A DNA stretch of 64,000 bases from Mortierella alpina (Eukaryota; Mortierellomycota; Mortierellomycetes; Mortierellales; Mortierellaceae): contig JANATF010000002.1 of assembly GCA_029449245.1 (NCBI GenBank), positions 1 to 64,000 of the forward strand, written 5' to 3'. Position 1 is the stretch's first letter. Each line of letters opens with the position of its first letter. The notes beneath the pieces are model-generated. The model saw nothing but the letters and a program-made list of their open reading frames with translations. It had not been told where the DNA came from and did no database searches. Shown in pieces: positions 21,201-31,825 of the stretch. Position numbers and translations under genes: made by a program.

Positions 21201-21935
21201 TCACGCCCGAGAATGGACTTGCGGATGGTAGCTGCTCTGTGACGCAGATGAAGGCAGGATGAGGCGAGACTTGAATGCCGCATGTGCGATGGAAGATCTT
21301 GATCAGCAGGTTGTCGAAGAGTTGGGAAGATATAGCGATTGAGGCAATATTGGTCGTCTGTATGGCGAGGAGGTTGATGATCTGCATGAGCAGGTGGTAT
21401 CGGCGACCAAAGAAGCACTCTACCAAGTTGGAGAACTCGACCTAGCAATTGACGCAATTGACAAAGACATCCTAATTTATGATCAGGCAAGAGACTCTCG
21501 AGAAGGTAGTAAACCTGCAAGGTATATGTGTTAAATAAAGAAAGTCTTTACATTAGACTGAAAATGTTCATTTCCTGGGACCTCGGTCATGGCTTCACAG
21601 ATAAAGAGACTGCTCAGGGAACTAAGAAGACCCATTATGCAAAAGCCAAGAAATGTAGGTAGCCACCCTGCCGACTGGGCAACATTAGGCAGAGTCAAGA
21701 TTCCAGGTCCTGTCATGTTGGAGATTAGAAGAGAAAGACCACCACAAAAGGAAATATCTTTGATTGGTTCGGGGACGTTCTGGAAGGTGGAGAGATGACT
21801 CCGGATCGAGTTGATACTGCGGTTGGACCGGGCAGAGCCGACCGAGGACCGGTGCGAGAGCCGGGAGTTGTTGGAAACATGCGAGGCGGGGCGGGCGAGG
21901 ACAGAGAGGCGTCCGAAATCGTTTGTACCAGTCAT
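18298..21935 (-). CDS. AVT-family amino acid transporter with a very long cytosolic loop
   Basis: Two exons on the minus strand: 21935-21552 (128 residues) and 21441-18298, joined across a 110-bp intron (GTAAAG at 21551, AG at 21443-21442; phase 0). Total about 1,175 residues, where fungal AVT proteins are usually 450-700. The conserved core begins at GGLSLLISNMTGPGILTLPN and continues through about ten hydrophobic helices to about residue 445, placing it in the amino acid/auxin permease family, commonly vacuolar in fungi. A Ser/Pro-rich, probably disordered segment of some 650 residues follows, then a last helix near the C-terminus (LAWSSLLLLALGITATVVYDF). So the extra sequence is an insertion in the final cytosolic loop, not an appended tail. 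It could hold phosphorylation or sorting signals. Substrate and direction are not visible in the sequence. Confidence 0.88.
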
Positions 21936-24561
21936 GATACAGAGACCGACTGACGTGGGTCTTCAGTGGACAGTCTGTGAGTAATGAGGTTCGAAGGATC
22001 AAATGGGAACAATTAAGAACTCACACGATGACTCCAAGTAGGTCTGCAAACAGTGTACAGAGAGAAATAGGGTGATGGAAAATGAGATGCTGCGGATAGA
22101 GGAAGGAGGAGAAGGGAGAATGGCGATGAGAGGATGGGGGTAATACAAAGATGGAGATGATGGGAGGGAAGGGAGGGATTGGAGGATGATGGGGATAAAA
22201 AGGTGGAGAAAAAATACTGGGGGTATATTTTTTTTGTCTTGAAAAAAGGCAGACGCACTGCAGCCCAAATATGGAACTGTTGTCCAGCTGGACACTGTGA
22301 AAAGCGAGGACCCCGCAAGGGAAATGCTGTCCAGCTCTCCATTTCGCATTTGGTTAACTTGTCCTTCTTTCCTTTTCCTTATCAATCATTTATTCTTTCC
22401 TTCGTTTATTCGTTCGCTCATTATTATAACGCCCAGTTACAATACTCTATGCATGTGTGCACCAACGTGCATCTTAACCCAACCCCTATCTTTTCATCAC
22501 TTTCCCCACTTAGTGAGAGAGCCCCCCCCCCTCTGCTCCCATTTCTGCTCTTTAGTAATGCACAAAAAGGCTGAGCCTATAGTAGGATACATTAGGTGTA
22601 TTTCTTAAAGGGGCGGGAACAAAAATGGGTTTGGGTCATTGGATGACGTGCATCCCCCCCATCTTTTCATCACTTTCCCCTCTTAGTGACAGATCCCCCC
22701 CTCTGCTCCTCAAAAAGGTCGAACCCACCAGTAGGAAACACCAGGTCAATTTCTATGGAGGTTAAAAGGGCATGGGAGCAAATCTGGGTGGGTCGTTGGA
22801 TGAAGTGCTGAGCAAAGAAGACAAGGGCGCTCTCCGTTCTCGTCTGTTGAAATGATAGGGGGTGCTCGACAACGGCAAACAGAATCACATTGTTAGAACA
22901 ATTGCCTCGGGTAGCAAGTGGGGTATTTTATGCTCGCATTCATTCTCTGGCCGCGGCAAGACTTGGCTGTAGTCTTGACCACAGCATACTCATTCATTTG
23001 TTTTCGACCTGCGGTATATTCACCAGTGCCCCACAAGTACATAGTCAGGAATGTATATACGGGTTCCTGACTATGTACGTGTGCTTGGGCGCTGGTGAAT
23101 ATGCCCCAGCGACTACCATCGACTTTAAACTCTTGTATCAAATTATACCCTTGCCTTGCCGGTCCTGCGGGGGGTTCCAAGAGTGTTGGGAGCTTTTGAA
23201 GGGCACTTTCGAGGCGTGCGTGGGGTCTCATCGTGAAGCAGATTGTCACTTCAACAGAAGAAATGGATGGAGGAAAACGCGGGAACCATGAGATGACTGA
23301 GGAGTGGATACTAGCATGCAGGAGCACGCATCATTGAAAAATATTGTGGATTTTTTGTGTGGAAAGAAGTTGGTCAGAATAAGATCTCGTTCCAGAGAAC
23401 CACACATTGGGTATTTATTACTTTTGGTCGTGGACATGGGTAAACTATTAGTTAACAATGATCATGGAGCTTAAGGGTGTGAGTGTTTACAGCTCCAGTG
23501 CTCAAGGGCGTAGGCGCTCCATCTCTGTGGTGAGATGGGGCTCACTGCACCAAGGCTGATATGCAACAATCCTCAGAGAAGTGTGTCTTTACCAGGCGCG
23601 ACTTTTACTACCTCACAGGCTGTTGATGTTCTCGACCATGCAGAGAAAAGCGATGGAGTAGCAAATGGAGATGTTGGGAGGACGATTGGGGGCGCATGGG
23701 GAGGGGGAGGCATTTATTATATGGCTGGTCTGGCCTATTTTTTTTTTCATGACGCCAGATCCCCGCCAGACGTACAGGCGTGCCAAAGGCTACTGAAGTT
23801 CACGCGACTCCGTTTCCGAGAGATGCTCCGGTAAAAAAAAAACTTTGAGCCCACTCCCTTTTCCAGACGAGCTAAAAAAACAGCAGCAGACCGGAAAAGG
23901 AAATTCATATCCACATGGACAGGCATATTTTTATTCTGTCCAATCATAGTTAACGAGGAAACGAAGCTTCGGTGTTTGCAAAGGGGCATATCTCTGTTTC
24001 AAGGGCCGACAAAAACAAGTGAATCTTTTTCCGCTCTTTGCTGGGCTCGTTCGCACAAGTATATAAGCAACGACCACTTCGATTTCCCTTTTTTCTTCGT
24101 CTTACGTTAAACGCCCACTTCGTCCCCATCAGCATCAAAAAAAGCTCGCTCCAGCACTTTTTTTACGCTGACACAATAATCTCACTCCTCCGTAATCAAC
24201 CAACCCTAGCATCAAGCTATTTCACCTCAATCGTATTTAAGAGTTAAGAGTTGGCGTCGACTTGCCCCTAGTCACTTCCTATCACTGCGCGAGCATCCTA
24301 CCCCGACTCTGCTTCGAACTATTGTCCATGTAGCACTAGCGACCATCAGCTCTATTCGTTACTGCACGTTGCTCGCCGGCGTAATCCAGGTAAAAACACC
24401 TTCATGTCCTTTTAGTCCACCACCTTTGGAGACACTCTCTCACATCTCAATCCACCGCTACTATTGGTCCTCATTTCATTGCTCTGCCTATCGGTTATGC
24501 TCTGTAGTTTTCCCACAAACCACCCTAAGAAGCAGCAACAGCTTCCTCTGCCGGCGTCGCA
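21936..24561. other. Intergenic region between divergent genes, with several non-coding repeats
   Basis: No credible gene. Contents: the promoter side of the transporter; two diverged copies of a ~160-bp unit in direct tandem (22486-22651 and 22652-22810) rich in C runs; a fold-back at 23012-23102; and one copy of a dispersed repeat (23332-23583). TATATAAGC at 24059-24067 sits about 500 bp ahead of the ATPase start and is its best TATA candidate, implying a long or spliced 5' leader. Confidence 0.6.
23332..23583 (+). repeat. Dispersed repeat, copy 1
   Basis: About 250 bp matching the reverse complement of 31548-31799 at roughly 85-90%, sharing for example ATGATCATGGAGCT and AACCACACATTGGGTATTTA. 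No coding signal; a decayed transposon relic is likely. Confidence 0.75.
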
Positions 24562-27500
24562 ATGCCCGCTTCTACCAACATCAACAAGACCATCGAGGCT
24601 CTCAAGGCCCACCATGATACTGTCTATAATACCGATATTTCTATCTCCTCCATCACCTCTGCTCTTCCAGCCGACTCTGAGTTTGCTGGCCTTTTGCCCT
24701 TGAACGATGAACAGGTTGAGCATTCTAAGAATCTCCATGGGAAAAACATCATCTCCTTCGGCAATGAACGGGCCTGGTACAAAGCCCTCTTCCACGCCCT
24801 CGTCCACCCCTTCAACATCTTGCTTGCCATCCTAGGAACGGCTACTATTCTATCTGGCGACAACAATGGAGGGACAATCATGTTTATTATGGTCCTCATA
24901 TCAACAACCCTTCGCTTCTGGCAGGAGTGGAAGTCTGCAGCTGCGGCCAAGTCCCTCAAGTCAATGGTCTCGACCCTTATCACCGTTACCCGCCTGTACT
25001 CTTGCCCCGATACTCGAGATCCGACTCCAGAGGATGTTGAGAGAATTACCAACCATGCCACGGTCAGAATAGATATTCCTATCGAGGACGTTGTCCCCGG
25101 GGACTGGGTCCAGCTCTCGGCCGGTGATCTCATTCCTGCAGACGTCCGAATTATCGAGTCCAAGGACCTGTTTGTCTCTCAGGCAGCGTTGACTGGTGAG
25201 GCCATGCCTGTCGAGAAATTTAGTCCCAGTTCCGATGCCATGGTAGCCTGGAAGGCCAATTCGAGCAACTCGTACGACACCATGGCCAAGAGCACCGTCC
25301 CCATGGTTGCGACCTCCGTCTCTATCGGGAAGGCTGTCCAGTTCCCTGATTCCTCGCCCAGTCGTAAGACTCTCCTTGAAGCCGAGTCTGCTGCTCCTGT
25401 TCCTATATCATCCTTCAAGATCTCGATCATGCGCTCTGTCTATGCTTGCTTTGGTATCCGTCGCTTCGATCCCGCGCAGATTGCTCTTCAGTTTACGGAT
25501 TTAGATATCGGATGCCCTGATCGATGCTACATGGGTACCTCAGTTGTCTCCGGCACTGCAACTGTCCTGGTGGAGAAGATTGGCTCTGAGACATTCTTTG
25601 GTTCCATGGCTAAGGAGCTTTCCAAGCGCCGACCCGAGAACGCATTCCAGATGGGTGTCCGTAACATCTCCTGGGTTTTCTTTGGTCTCATGACTTTGAT
25701 GGTTCCTCCTGTGCTCGTCATCAACGGTCTCGTTCGCAAAAGCTGGACTGATGCTGCCCTGTTTGCCCTTTCGGTCGCTGTCGGTCTGACCCCCGAAATG
25801 TTGCCTATGATTGTCAACTCGAACCTGGCCCGTGGTGCGTATATGATGTCCAAGAAGAGATGTATCGTCAAGAACCTGGATGCCATCATCAACCTTGGAT
25901 CTATGGATGTGCTTTGCACTGACAAGACCGGTACATTGACCGACAACAAGGTCGTCCTCGTCCGTCATCTCGACTACCATGGCAAGAGCTCGACCCACGC
26001 ATTGCAGCTCGCCCTCTTAAACTCTCGATTCCAGACCGGTCTCAAGAACCTCCTCGATGTCGCTGTAGTCGAGTACTTTGAGAAGACCGCTTCGGACATG
26101 ACCAATTATGAATCCGTTGGAGACGACAAGAAGATTGGATTGGGCACGACTGCGGCGGCCGTAACTTTTGCGGCTCATTACCTCAAGCTTGACGAGATCC
26201 CGTTTGATTTCGTTCGCCGTCGCATGTCTGTTGTCTTGCAGGATATCTCGGACGACCAAGCCATGCTGGTTTCCAAGGGTGCTGTTGAGGAGATGTTGAG
26301 TATCTGTACAAAGCTTGTGATTCCACGCTCGGAGAACAACCGCACAGCTGATATCCACATGGCCTTGGAGAGTGGGACCGTGTCTGATATTGATATTTTG
26401 GAGAAGATCGAGTCCGATCAGATTCAGACCTTGACCCCTGAGATGGTTGAGCATTTGATTGAGATGAACAAGGGCTTGAACACTGATGGTCTTCGCGTCG
26501 TGGCGGTCGCTTACCGTAGTTTGGATAAGGTTAAGACGGACTACGGCATCGCTGACGAGTGCGACATGGTCTTTGCTGGTCTGATTGGCTTCCTCGATCC
26601 CCCTAAGGAGTCAACCGGCCCTGCTATCAAGGAACTGATGACGCTTGGAGTCGAAGTCAAAGTTCTCACTGGCGACTCTGCTGCAGTATGCCGCAAGGTC
26701 TGCCAACAAATTGAGCTTCCTGTCAAGTCAATTGTTTCGACCGAGGATCTTGTTGGTCTGGATGATGAGCAGGTTGCCGTGCTCGCCCGTAATGCCACGA
26801 TCTTTGCCAAGCTGACTCCTCTCCAAAAGTCATTGGTGATCCGATCCCTTAAACGCTTGGACCATGTTGTTGGCTTTCTCGGTGATGGTATCAACGACGC
26901 TCCTGCTCTTGCTGAGGCCGATGTCGGAATCTCGGTTGACACTGCCACGGATATTGCCAAGGAATCCGCCGATGTAATCCTTCTCGAGAAGTCGCTTATG
27001 GTCATAGCTGATTCTGTGATGTTAGGCCGTACCACTTATGGAAACACCATGAAGTACATCATGATGGCGATTTCGTCCAACTTTGGAAACGTCTTCTCAA
27101 TGCTGGTTGCTTCGTCCTGGTTGCCCTTCCTCCCAATGCAGCCGATCCATATCCTGACCCAGAACTTACTGTACGACATCTCGCAGACGACTATCCCTTG
27201 GGATCATATGGACAAAGAGTTCCTTCTCGTCCCTCACCGCTGGAACATCCGTTCGATTCTTCGATTCATGGTCTTCATGGGCCCTTGGTCTTCGATCTTT
27301 GACATATCGACCTTCCTATTCATGTGGTACTACTTTGGCATCCAGACTGCCGACGATCCATTCCAGGTTCTTCTCTTCCAGACGGCTTGGTTCACCGAGG
27401 GTGCTTTATCCCAGCTCCTAGTCATTTATGTGATCCGATCCCCCAAGATTGCATTCATCCAGACCAACGCTGCCTGGCCTGTCATGATCGGATCCCTCAT

Positions 27501-27678
27501 CGTTTGTGCTTGTATCTTGGTCCTGCCTTACATTGATGTCTTCAGAAACTTGCTCAGCGTGGTGACCTTGCCTCCGAAATACTATGCTTACTTGTTCGGC
27601 GCTCTGTCCTCGTACCTGATTGTCACCCAGTGTGCGAAACTGATGTACTTGCGTCTGTTCAACAATGCGTGGTTCTAA
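24562..27678 (+). CDS. P-type ATPase, magnesium-transporting P3B class (MgtA/MgtB-like)
   Basis: An intronless frame of 1,038 residues. P-type landmarks: TGEA at about residue 211 (actuator domain), the phosphorylation site DKTGT with D454, and GDGINDAP at about residues 774-781 (hinge). The segment after DKTGT, with LLNSRFQTGLKNLLDVAV, follows the pattern of bacterial magnesium-importing MgtA/MgtB rather than of calcium, proton or lipid pumps. Ten hydrophobic segments are placed as expected: two near 80-115, two near 375-430, six in the C-terminal third. The length is slightly above the ~900 of bacterial MgtA, owing to an insertion of about 100 residues between the TGEA and the second helix pair (around residues 225-330). 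The likely role is ATP-driven Mg2+ movement across the plasma or an organelle membrane. The start at 24562 has an acceptable context and agrees with the family N-terminus; the specificity call rests on family pattern only. Confidence 0.9.
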   Translation: MPASTNINKTIEALKAHHDTVYNTDISISSITSALPADSEFAGLLPLNDEQVEHSKNLHGKNIISFGNERAWYKALFHALVHPFNILLAILGTATILSGDNNGGTIMFIMVLISTTLRFWQEWKSAAAAKSLKSMVSTLITVTRLYSCPDTRDPTPEDVERITNHATVRIDIPIEDVVPGDWVQLSAGDLIPADVRIIESKDLFVSQAALTGEAMPVEKFSPSSDAMVAWKANSSNSYDTMAKSTVPMVATSVSIGKAVQFPDSSPSRKTLLEAESAAPVPISSFKISIMRSVYACFGIRRFDPAQIALQFTDLDIGCPDRCYMGTSVVSGTATVLVEKIGSETFFGSMAKELSKRRPENAFQMGVRNISWVFFGLMTLMVPPVLVINGLVRKSWTDAALFALSVAVGLTPEMLPMIVNSNLARGAYMMSKKRCIVKNLDAIINLGSMDVLCTDKTGTLTDNKVVLVRHLDYHGKSSTHALQLALLNSRFQTGLKNLLDVAVVEYFEKTASDMTNYESVGDDKKIGLGTTAAAVTFAAHYLKLDEIPFDFVRRRMSVVLQDISDDQAMLVSKGAVEEMLSICTKLVIPRSENNRTADIHMALESGTVSDIDILEKIESDQIQTLTPEMVEHLIEMNKGLNTDGLRVVAVAYRSLDKVKTDYGIADECDMVFAGLIGFLDPPKESTGPAIKELMTLGVEVKVLTGDSAAVCRKVCQQIELPVKSIVSTEDLVGLDDEQVAVLARNATIFAKLTPLQKSLVIRSLKRLDHVVGFLGDGINDAPALAEADVGISVDTATDIAKESADVILLEKSLMVIADSVMLGRTTYGNTMKYIMMAISSNFGNVFSMLVASSWLPFLPMQPIHILTQNLLYDISQTTIPWDHMDKEFLLVPHRWNIRSILRFMVFMGPWSSIFDISTFLFMWYYFGIQTADDPFQVLLFQTAWFTEGALSQLLVIYVIRSPKIAFIQTNAAWPVMIGSLIVCACILVLPYIDVFRNLLSVVTLPPKYYAYLFGALSSYLIVTQCAKLMYLRLFNNAWF

Positions 27679-28719
27679 TTGACTGGTGTGTTCTTGGAAC
27701 ACTTCAAAGAAATAAAAATTCAACTTTGTGATGCCTCGGCCGCCTGCGCTCTTAAAATTGGCGTGAAAGCATTTAGTTTCCACAGCAGCAACTGGTGGAA
27801 GGCTATGGTTCTTTCCACAATTGCTTGCAGGTACTTGCTCGTCTTCATCTTTCATTTACTGTATGTGCGAACGGTGGGAGAAAAACCATGTTTTTTTCCA
27901 TAATTACTTGCAGCGACAGAGATCGTTTCATTCTGAGAAAGGCTTAGAGGACGAAAAAAGGTGGGGTATAATAATCAACGTACAATGCGACAGCAACTTA
28001 TGAGAGACTGTTAAGGTTCCAGAAAGCACCTGAAGAAGTAAAACTGGGTTTGCTGAGGCGATACCTCGAGGGAAAATACAAATGCGTATCTGGACTTACT
28101 GATTTGTTACAGGAGTCAGTTCTCATTCATAAGCAGCAAAAAAGGAGCCAAGTGACAGCAATAGTTAAAGACAAGATAGAATACGCCATTACAGTCGATG
28201 GAGTGGTCCACCGATGTGGTCGGGAGCATTGGCTCCGCCTAGTGCAGCCTACATCGATGGAGATGCAAGGTCGGTTTATTAGGACACTAAGCAGACACTG
28301 TTGAAGCGACTACTTGTGACAGAAATGGCGCAGAACATAGACCACTGTCAGCAAACATCATCAAGCGCAGGAGGCATTACAAAGTTGCGCACCGTTTTGG
28401 AGCTGATGAGAGTCGGTTGGTTCAACCGCGCCATCGATGGTATTACGGAACACTGGGCATATGATGACTGCACCAGGATACTAAAGAAGGGAATGGGAGT
28501 GTACTTTGAGTAGAGAAATAGTGAAGCCAAAAGGGACACAGCCAAATGCAGCTTGCCATGCTAGTCCACGATCGACTTCATGAGATATTTTTTGTGTAAA
28601 TGGACGTGGATTGATCTGAGGCAGAGAAAGTTATATCTGTGGTAAGGATTTGAGCCAGAGAATTGACCGGAATGATCCTCCATTATACTGACGAACCTTC
28701 TTTTTATTTAGTGCAAGTC
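27679..28719. other. Intergenic region with no recognised gene
   Basis: Contains the ATPase 3' end (AATAAA at 27711-27716). A short frame at 28050-28304 has moderately protein-like composition but no recognisable domain and I do not call it. Confidence 0.6.
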
Positions 28720-29930
28720 AGAAATTGACACGACAGTTCTTTTGCGTGGTCTACCTCTCACAAACGAGTCTGTCGACGAAGGATCTTTGCAATGAGGAAT
28801 AATTGCGATTGTTGTCGTGGTACTGGAGAGACGGTAGTGCTTCTCGAAGATCTTGGGCGACGATGACCAGTGTCCTTGGACCATGATGTCGGCCACTGGG
28901 ACGCCTGCTAACGCTGCCAGGGTGGAGCCGAGGGCGCGGATATTGGGTTGCCTGACTCTAAGGGACGGCATCAAGCGTGTGATCGTGTTCATTTACACAC
29001 TGATCGTCGTGCTGAGCAATGGCTTGGTCAAGTCCTTGGAATAACGAATCAAAGGAGTGATTCTGACCGCGGGGTCTTCTGGATGGGGCAACGGTGTATC
29101 CGTCGCCAGAGCTCTTGTCCTGTAAGCCCTGTAGGCTTGGACTGGGCAAATGCGTGCGTCTGGGTAGCGACTGATGCGCACGTACTTGATGATTCACTGC
29201 CTGCCTCGACGTTCTTTGGGGAACACGACCGCGAGCGAGCTCGAGCATGTCGCGCACGATCCCTGAGCGCGCCACATCCGTGCAGAAAATGTCGTCTGGG
29301 TAGGGATTCAAACCGGTCCTCGGCGCGCCGCGGTTACTACAATTTTCTCGCGCCGAAGGACCGACCGCCTCCAATTTCGGACCAGCGGTCCTTTTTTTGG
29401 TCAGGAATCGCGACTCTCAGCGAGTAGAAAGGCTCGGTCAAGCCTCAAACAAAGTTCAAATACGGTCACCGAAGCTTGCAATTGGCTATAAAGCTGAGAG
29501 CCCGTTGACCGGCGGTTTTGACCGGCTTCATATTATATTTTGCCTTTTTTTAACTGGTCCTGGAGCCTAGACCGGTTCGAAACCCTACGTCTGGGCGCAC
29601 AAGCCCACAGACGCCTGAGAGCCAACAGAGTTTCCTGGCTAGGTCTGGCATGGCCAAGTCCATGTTGTTTAGAGCTATTGCAGAAATGATCCAAGACTCG
29701 AGATATGTCGTAGTCGTCGTGTTTGGTGTCCACCACAACGGAGCTGCAGCCTGCGCGCATAAATTACTTGAAGTAATTCTCCTGCCTGATTGCCTCGTCG
29801 TTCTCAAAAAGGGCGAGCACTGCAGACTTTTAGGTGAGTACTGTGGACCACTGCAGATTATCGGTGGCTATGATCTGGTACAGCCAATTGACAATGGGCA
29901 CAGCTGGATCGATGTTCAACTCAAATGATC
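28720..29930 (-). pseudogene. Decayed tyrosine recombinase (DIRS/Crypton type)
   Basis: Read on the minus strand, fragments appear in the right order: KSAVLALFEND and a NIDPAVPIVNWL stretch (about 29900-29800), LCWLSGVCGLVRPD (about 29640-29590), then after the MITE DIFCTDVARSG, ARICPVQAYRAYRT (about 29170), and the catalytic end IRALGSTLAALAGVPV, MVQGHWSS and FEKHYRLS (about 28940-28800). These align with the DIRS recombinase at 16321-17523. Several stops and frameshifts separate them. Unlike the intact copy, it keeps a His in the QGHWSS position. It is the only recognisable part of its element. Confidence 0.85.
29301..29587. mobile_element. 287-bp hAT-type MITE inside the recombinase pseudogene
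   Basis: The ends are imperfect inverted repeats (TAGGGATTCAAACCGGTC on the left; TAGGGTTTCGAACCGGTC on the right, inverted), flanked by an 8-bp duplication CGTCTGGG (29293-29300 and 29588-29595). Removing it joins the RPD and DI halves of the recombinase RPDDI motif in frame. Eight-base duplications are typical of hAT transposition. It encodes nothing. Confidence 0.9.
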
Positions 29931-31547
29931 CTTCTTGCGCCCAGTCCAAGGATGGCTCCTGAGTCGCTTTGTATCGCAGGTTGCTTCGCTGCTTGAGGAG
30001 TTATGGACACCACTGTAGAATGAGAAAGAGAGACGGATTTTATTGAAGGCAGCGGGGGAGTGGCTTTATCCCCCCTGGGAACCAGAACCCTGGTGCCTGT
30101 GTCGTGACACTAATAGATCTAAGTACGGTTGGCGTGTATTAATGGCAATATGCCGCAGCGTCGACTTTGGACTCGCCTCACTATGGAAATGGAGGCAGCT
30201 TAAAGAATACGGCATGATATGTGCTTTGATGGCACCTGTAACGCGTTCTGGTAAGCCTGCTACAGCAGCACTCTCGTCGTTTATCTTTCATAGCTTTAGG
30301 TCTTGCTAACACTAACATATTATTGCCAGGCTACACATTCTTTAAATAAGGATTTTCTTTGTTCGAGCACTTCTTTCCACACCTGGAGCACTGGGGTCAA
30401 TCGTTTGATGGCTTGAGGCTCCTCGGCTTTGAAGCTGATGTGAAAGCCCCTATTACACATCCACGGCTGCATAAGCATTGGCACAATGCGAATACTCAGC
30501 ACCAGGTCTCAGCCACGGCAGATATCTTGATCGTGATCGCCTCAGCGTTCTCTTCGCTCTTCTCTCTCCACTGTCCCCACCCCGTCTGTAAATCGGCCTT
30601 CGTTCCTGATTCAACTCATAACCGTTCTCGTTCTCATTCTGTCTAAACGCCTGTGTTTCATTCTCCTGCGCTACCTCTTGTATTTCCTGATACTTGATTT
30701 GACCCTAACCTTCTCTCTCCCACCATTCTCCATCTCGCGCTTTTCATCCAACAATAGCTTGCAAATACACAGAAGATCCACAAATTGGGTGTGCGGAATT
30801 TTTGAGCCCTTTTGAAGGAGAAAAGATTGATTCCGGGATAGCCCGCCGTACCACCCAACTACCAGCGCCCACTGGAGACGTCTCGTGGACATACAGGACA
30901 TACAGGCTCAATTTTTTGCCCAACATCGATGGGCGTACACCATGGCGGAAACTGAAGAAATAGGCCAAGCTAGCATCGAAATGGTATTGTGGGTGAAAAG
31001 ACAAACGTCATCGTGTATTTAGATAGTGCACTAGCGGCCGAGGATGATGTCAGTACCGCGAATAGGCAAAAGGACCGCATCGATTCCGAGCTGATCGGCG
31101 TTGGTCTGATGCAGGAAATGGCTGGCGTCGAGCGAGAAAGAGGAGGCGGCACCCCTTAAGCACGTAGCGCGCAGAGAAAAATTGTTCTTTCGAACAAATC
31201 TATGCAACATAGTGCTTTCTCAGCAGATCGACGCAACAGAGCGTCTCTTCTGCTTACAATACACCGTTGCTTAAAAGTCGTCAGCAATGGATTTATTTAT
31301 CTCTTCCAATATTTGAAATTAACATTAGCAGGAGCCTCATGAAGCCTTTCCGTTCCACAAGACCACCCCACGTAATATGATTCAGGACCTGGAGGTCTAT
31401 TCGTATTCAACTAAAGTCGGAAAAGGCGGTAATCGTCGCGTTCTAGCACGGATTCTGACTTGGAGGCGCTCAGCCATAATCCAACGTATGATAGCTTCGG
31501 GCCATTGCTTGCTCAAGCAGGCCCAAATACCAATTATCCGAATGAAC
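29931..31547. other. No recognised gene
   Basis: I see only short frames. A minor open stretch near 30990-31159 has protein-like composition but no start or known motif. Confidence 0.55.
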
Positions 31548-31799
31548 GGTTCCTAGAGGACTGTTGCATATCGGCCTTGGTCCAGTTAGCTCCATCTCAC
31601 CATCAGAGATGGAACGCCTACGTCCATGAGCACTAGAGCTGTAAACACTTACGCCCTTGAGCTCCATGATCATTGCTAACTAATAGTTTACCCAGGTCCA
31701 TAACCAAAAGTAATAAATACCCAATGTGTGGTTCTCTGGAACGACATCTTATTCTCACCATTTCCTTTTTCCACATAAAAAATCCACAATATTTTTCAG
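31548..31799 (-). repeat. Dispersed repeat, copy 2 (inverted relative to copy 1)
   Basis: Reverse complement of 23332-23583 with about 10-15% divergence. It ends just upstream of the Crypton remnant. Confidence 0.75.
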
Positions 31800-31825
31800 T
31801 GGCCAAAAATCAATGTACAAGGGTA

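Noticed and set aside
28050-28304. 84-codon frame after the ATPase
   Set aside because: Protein-like composition but no recognisable domain and no splice or start support.
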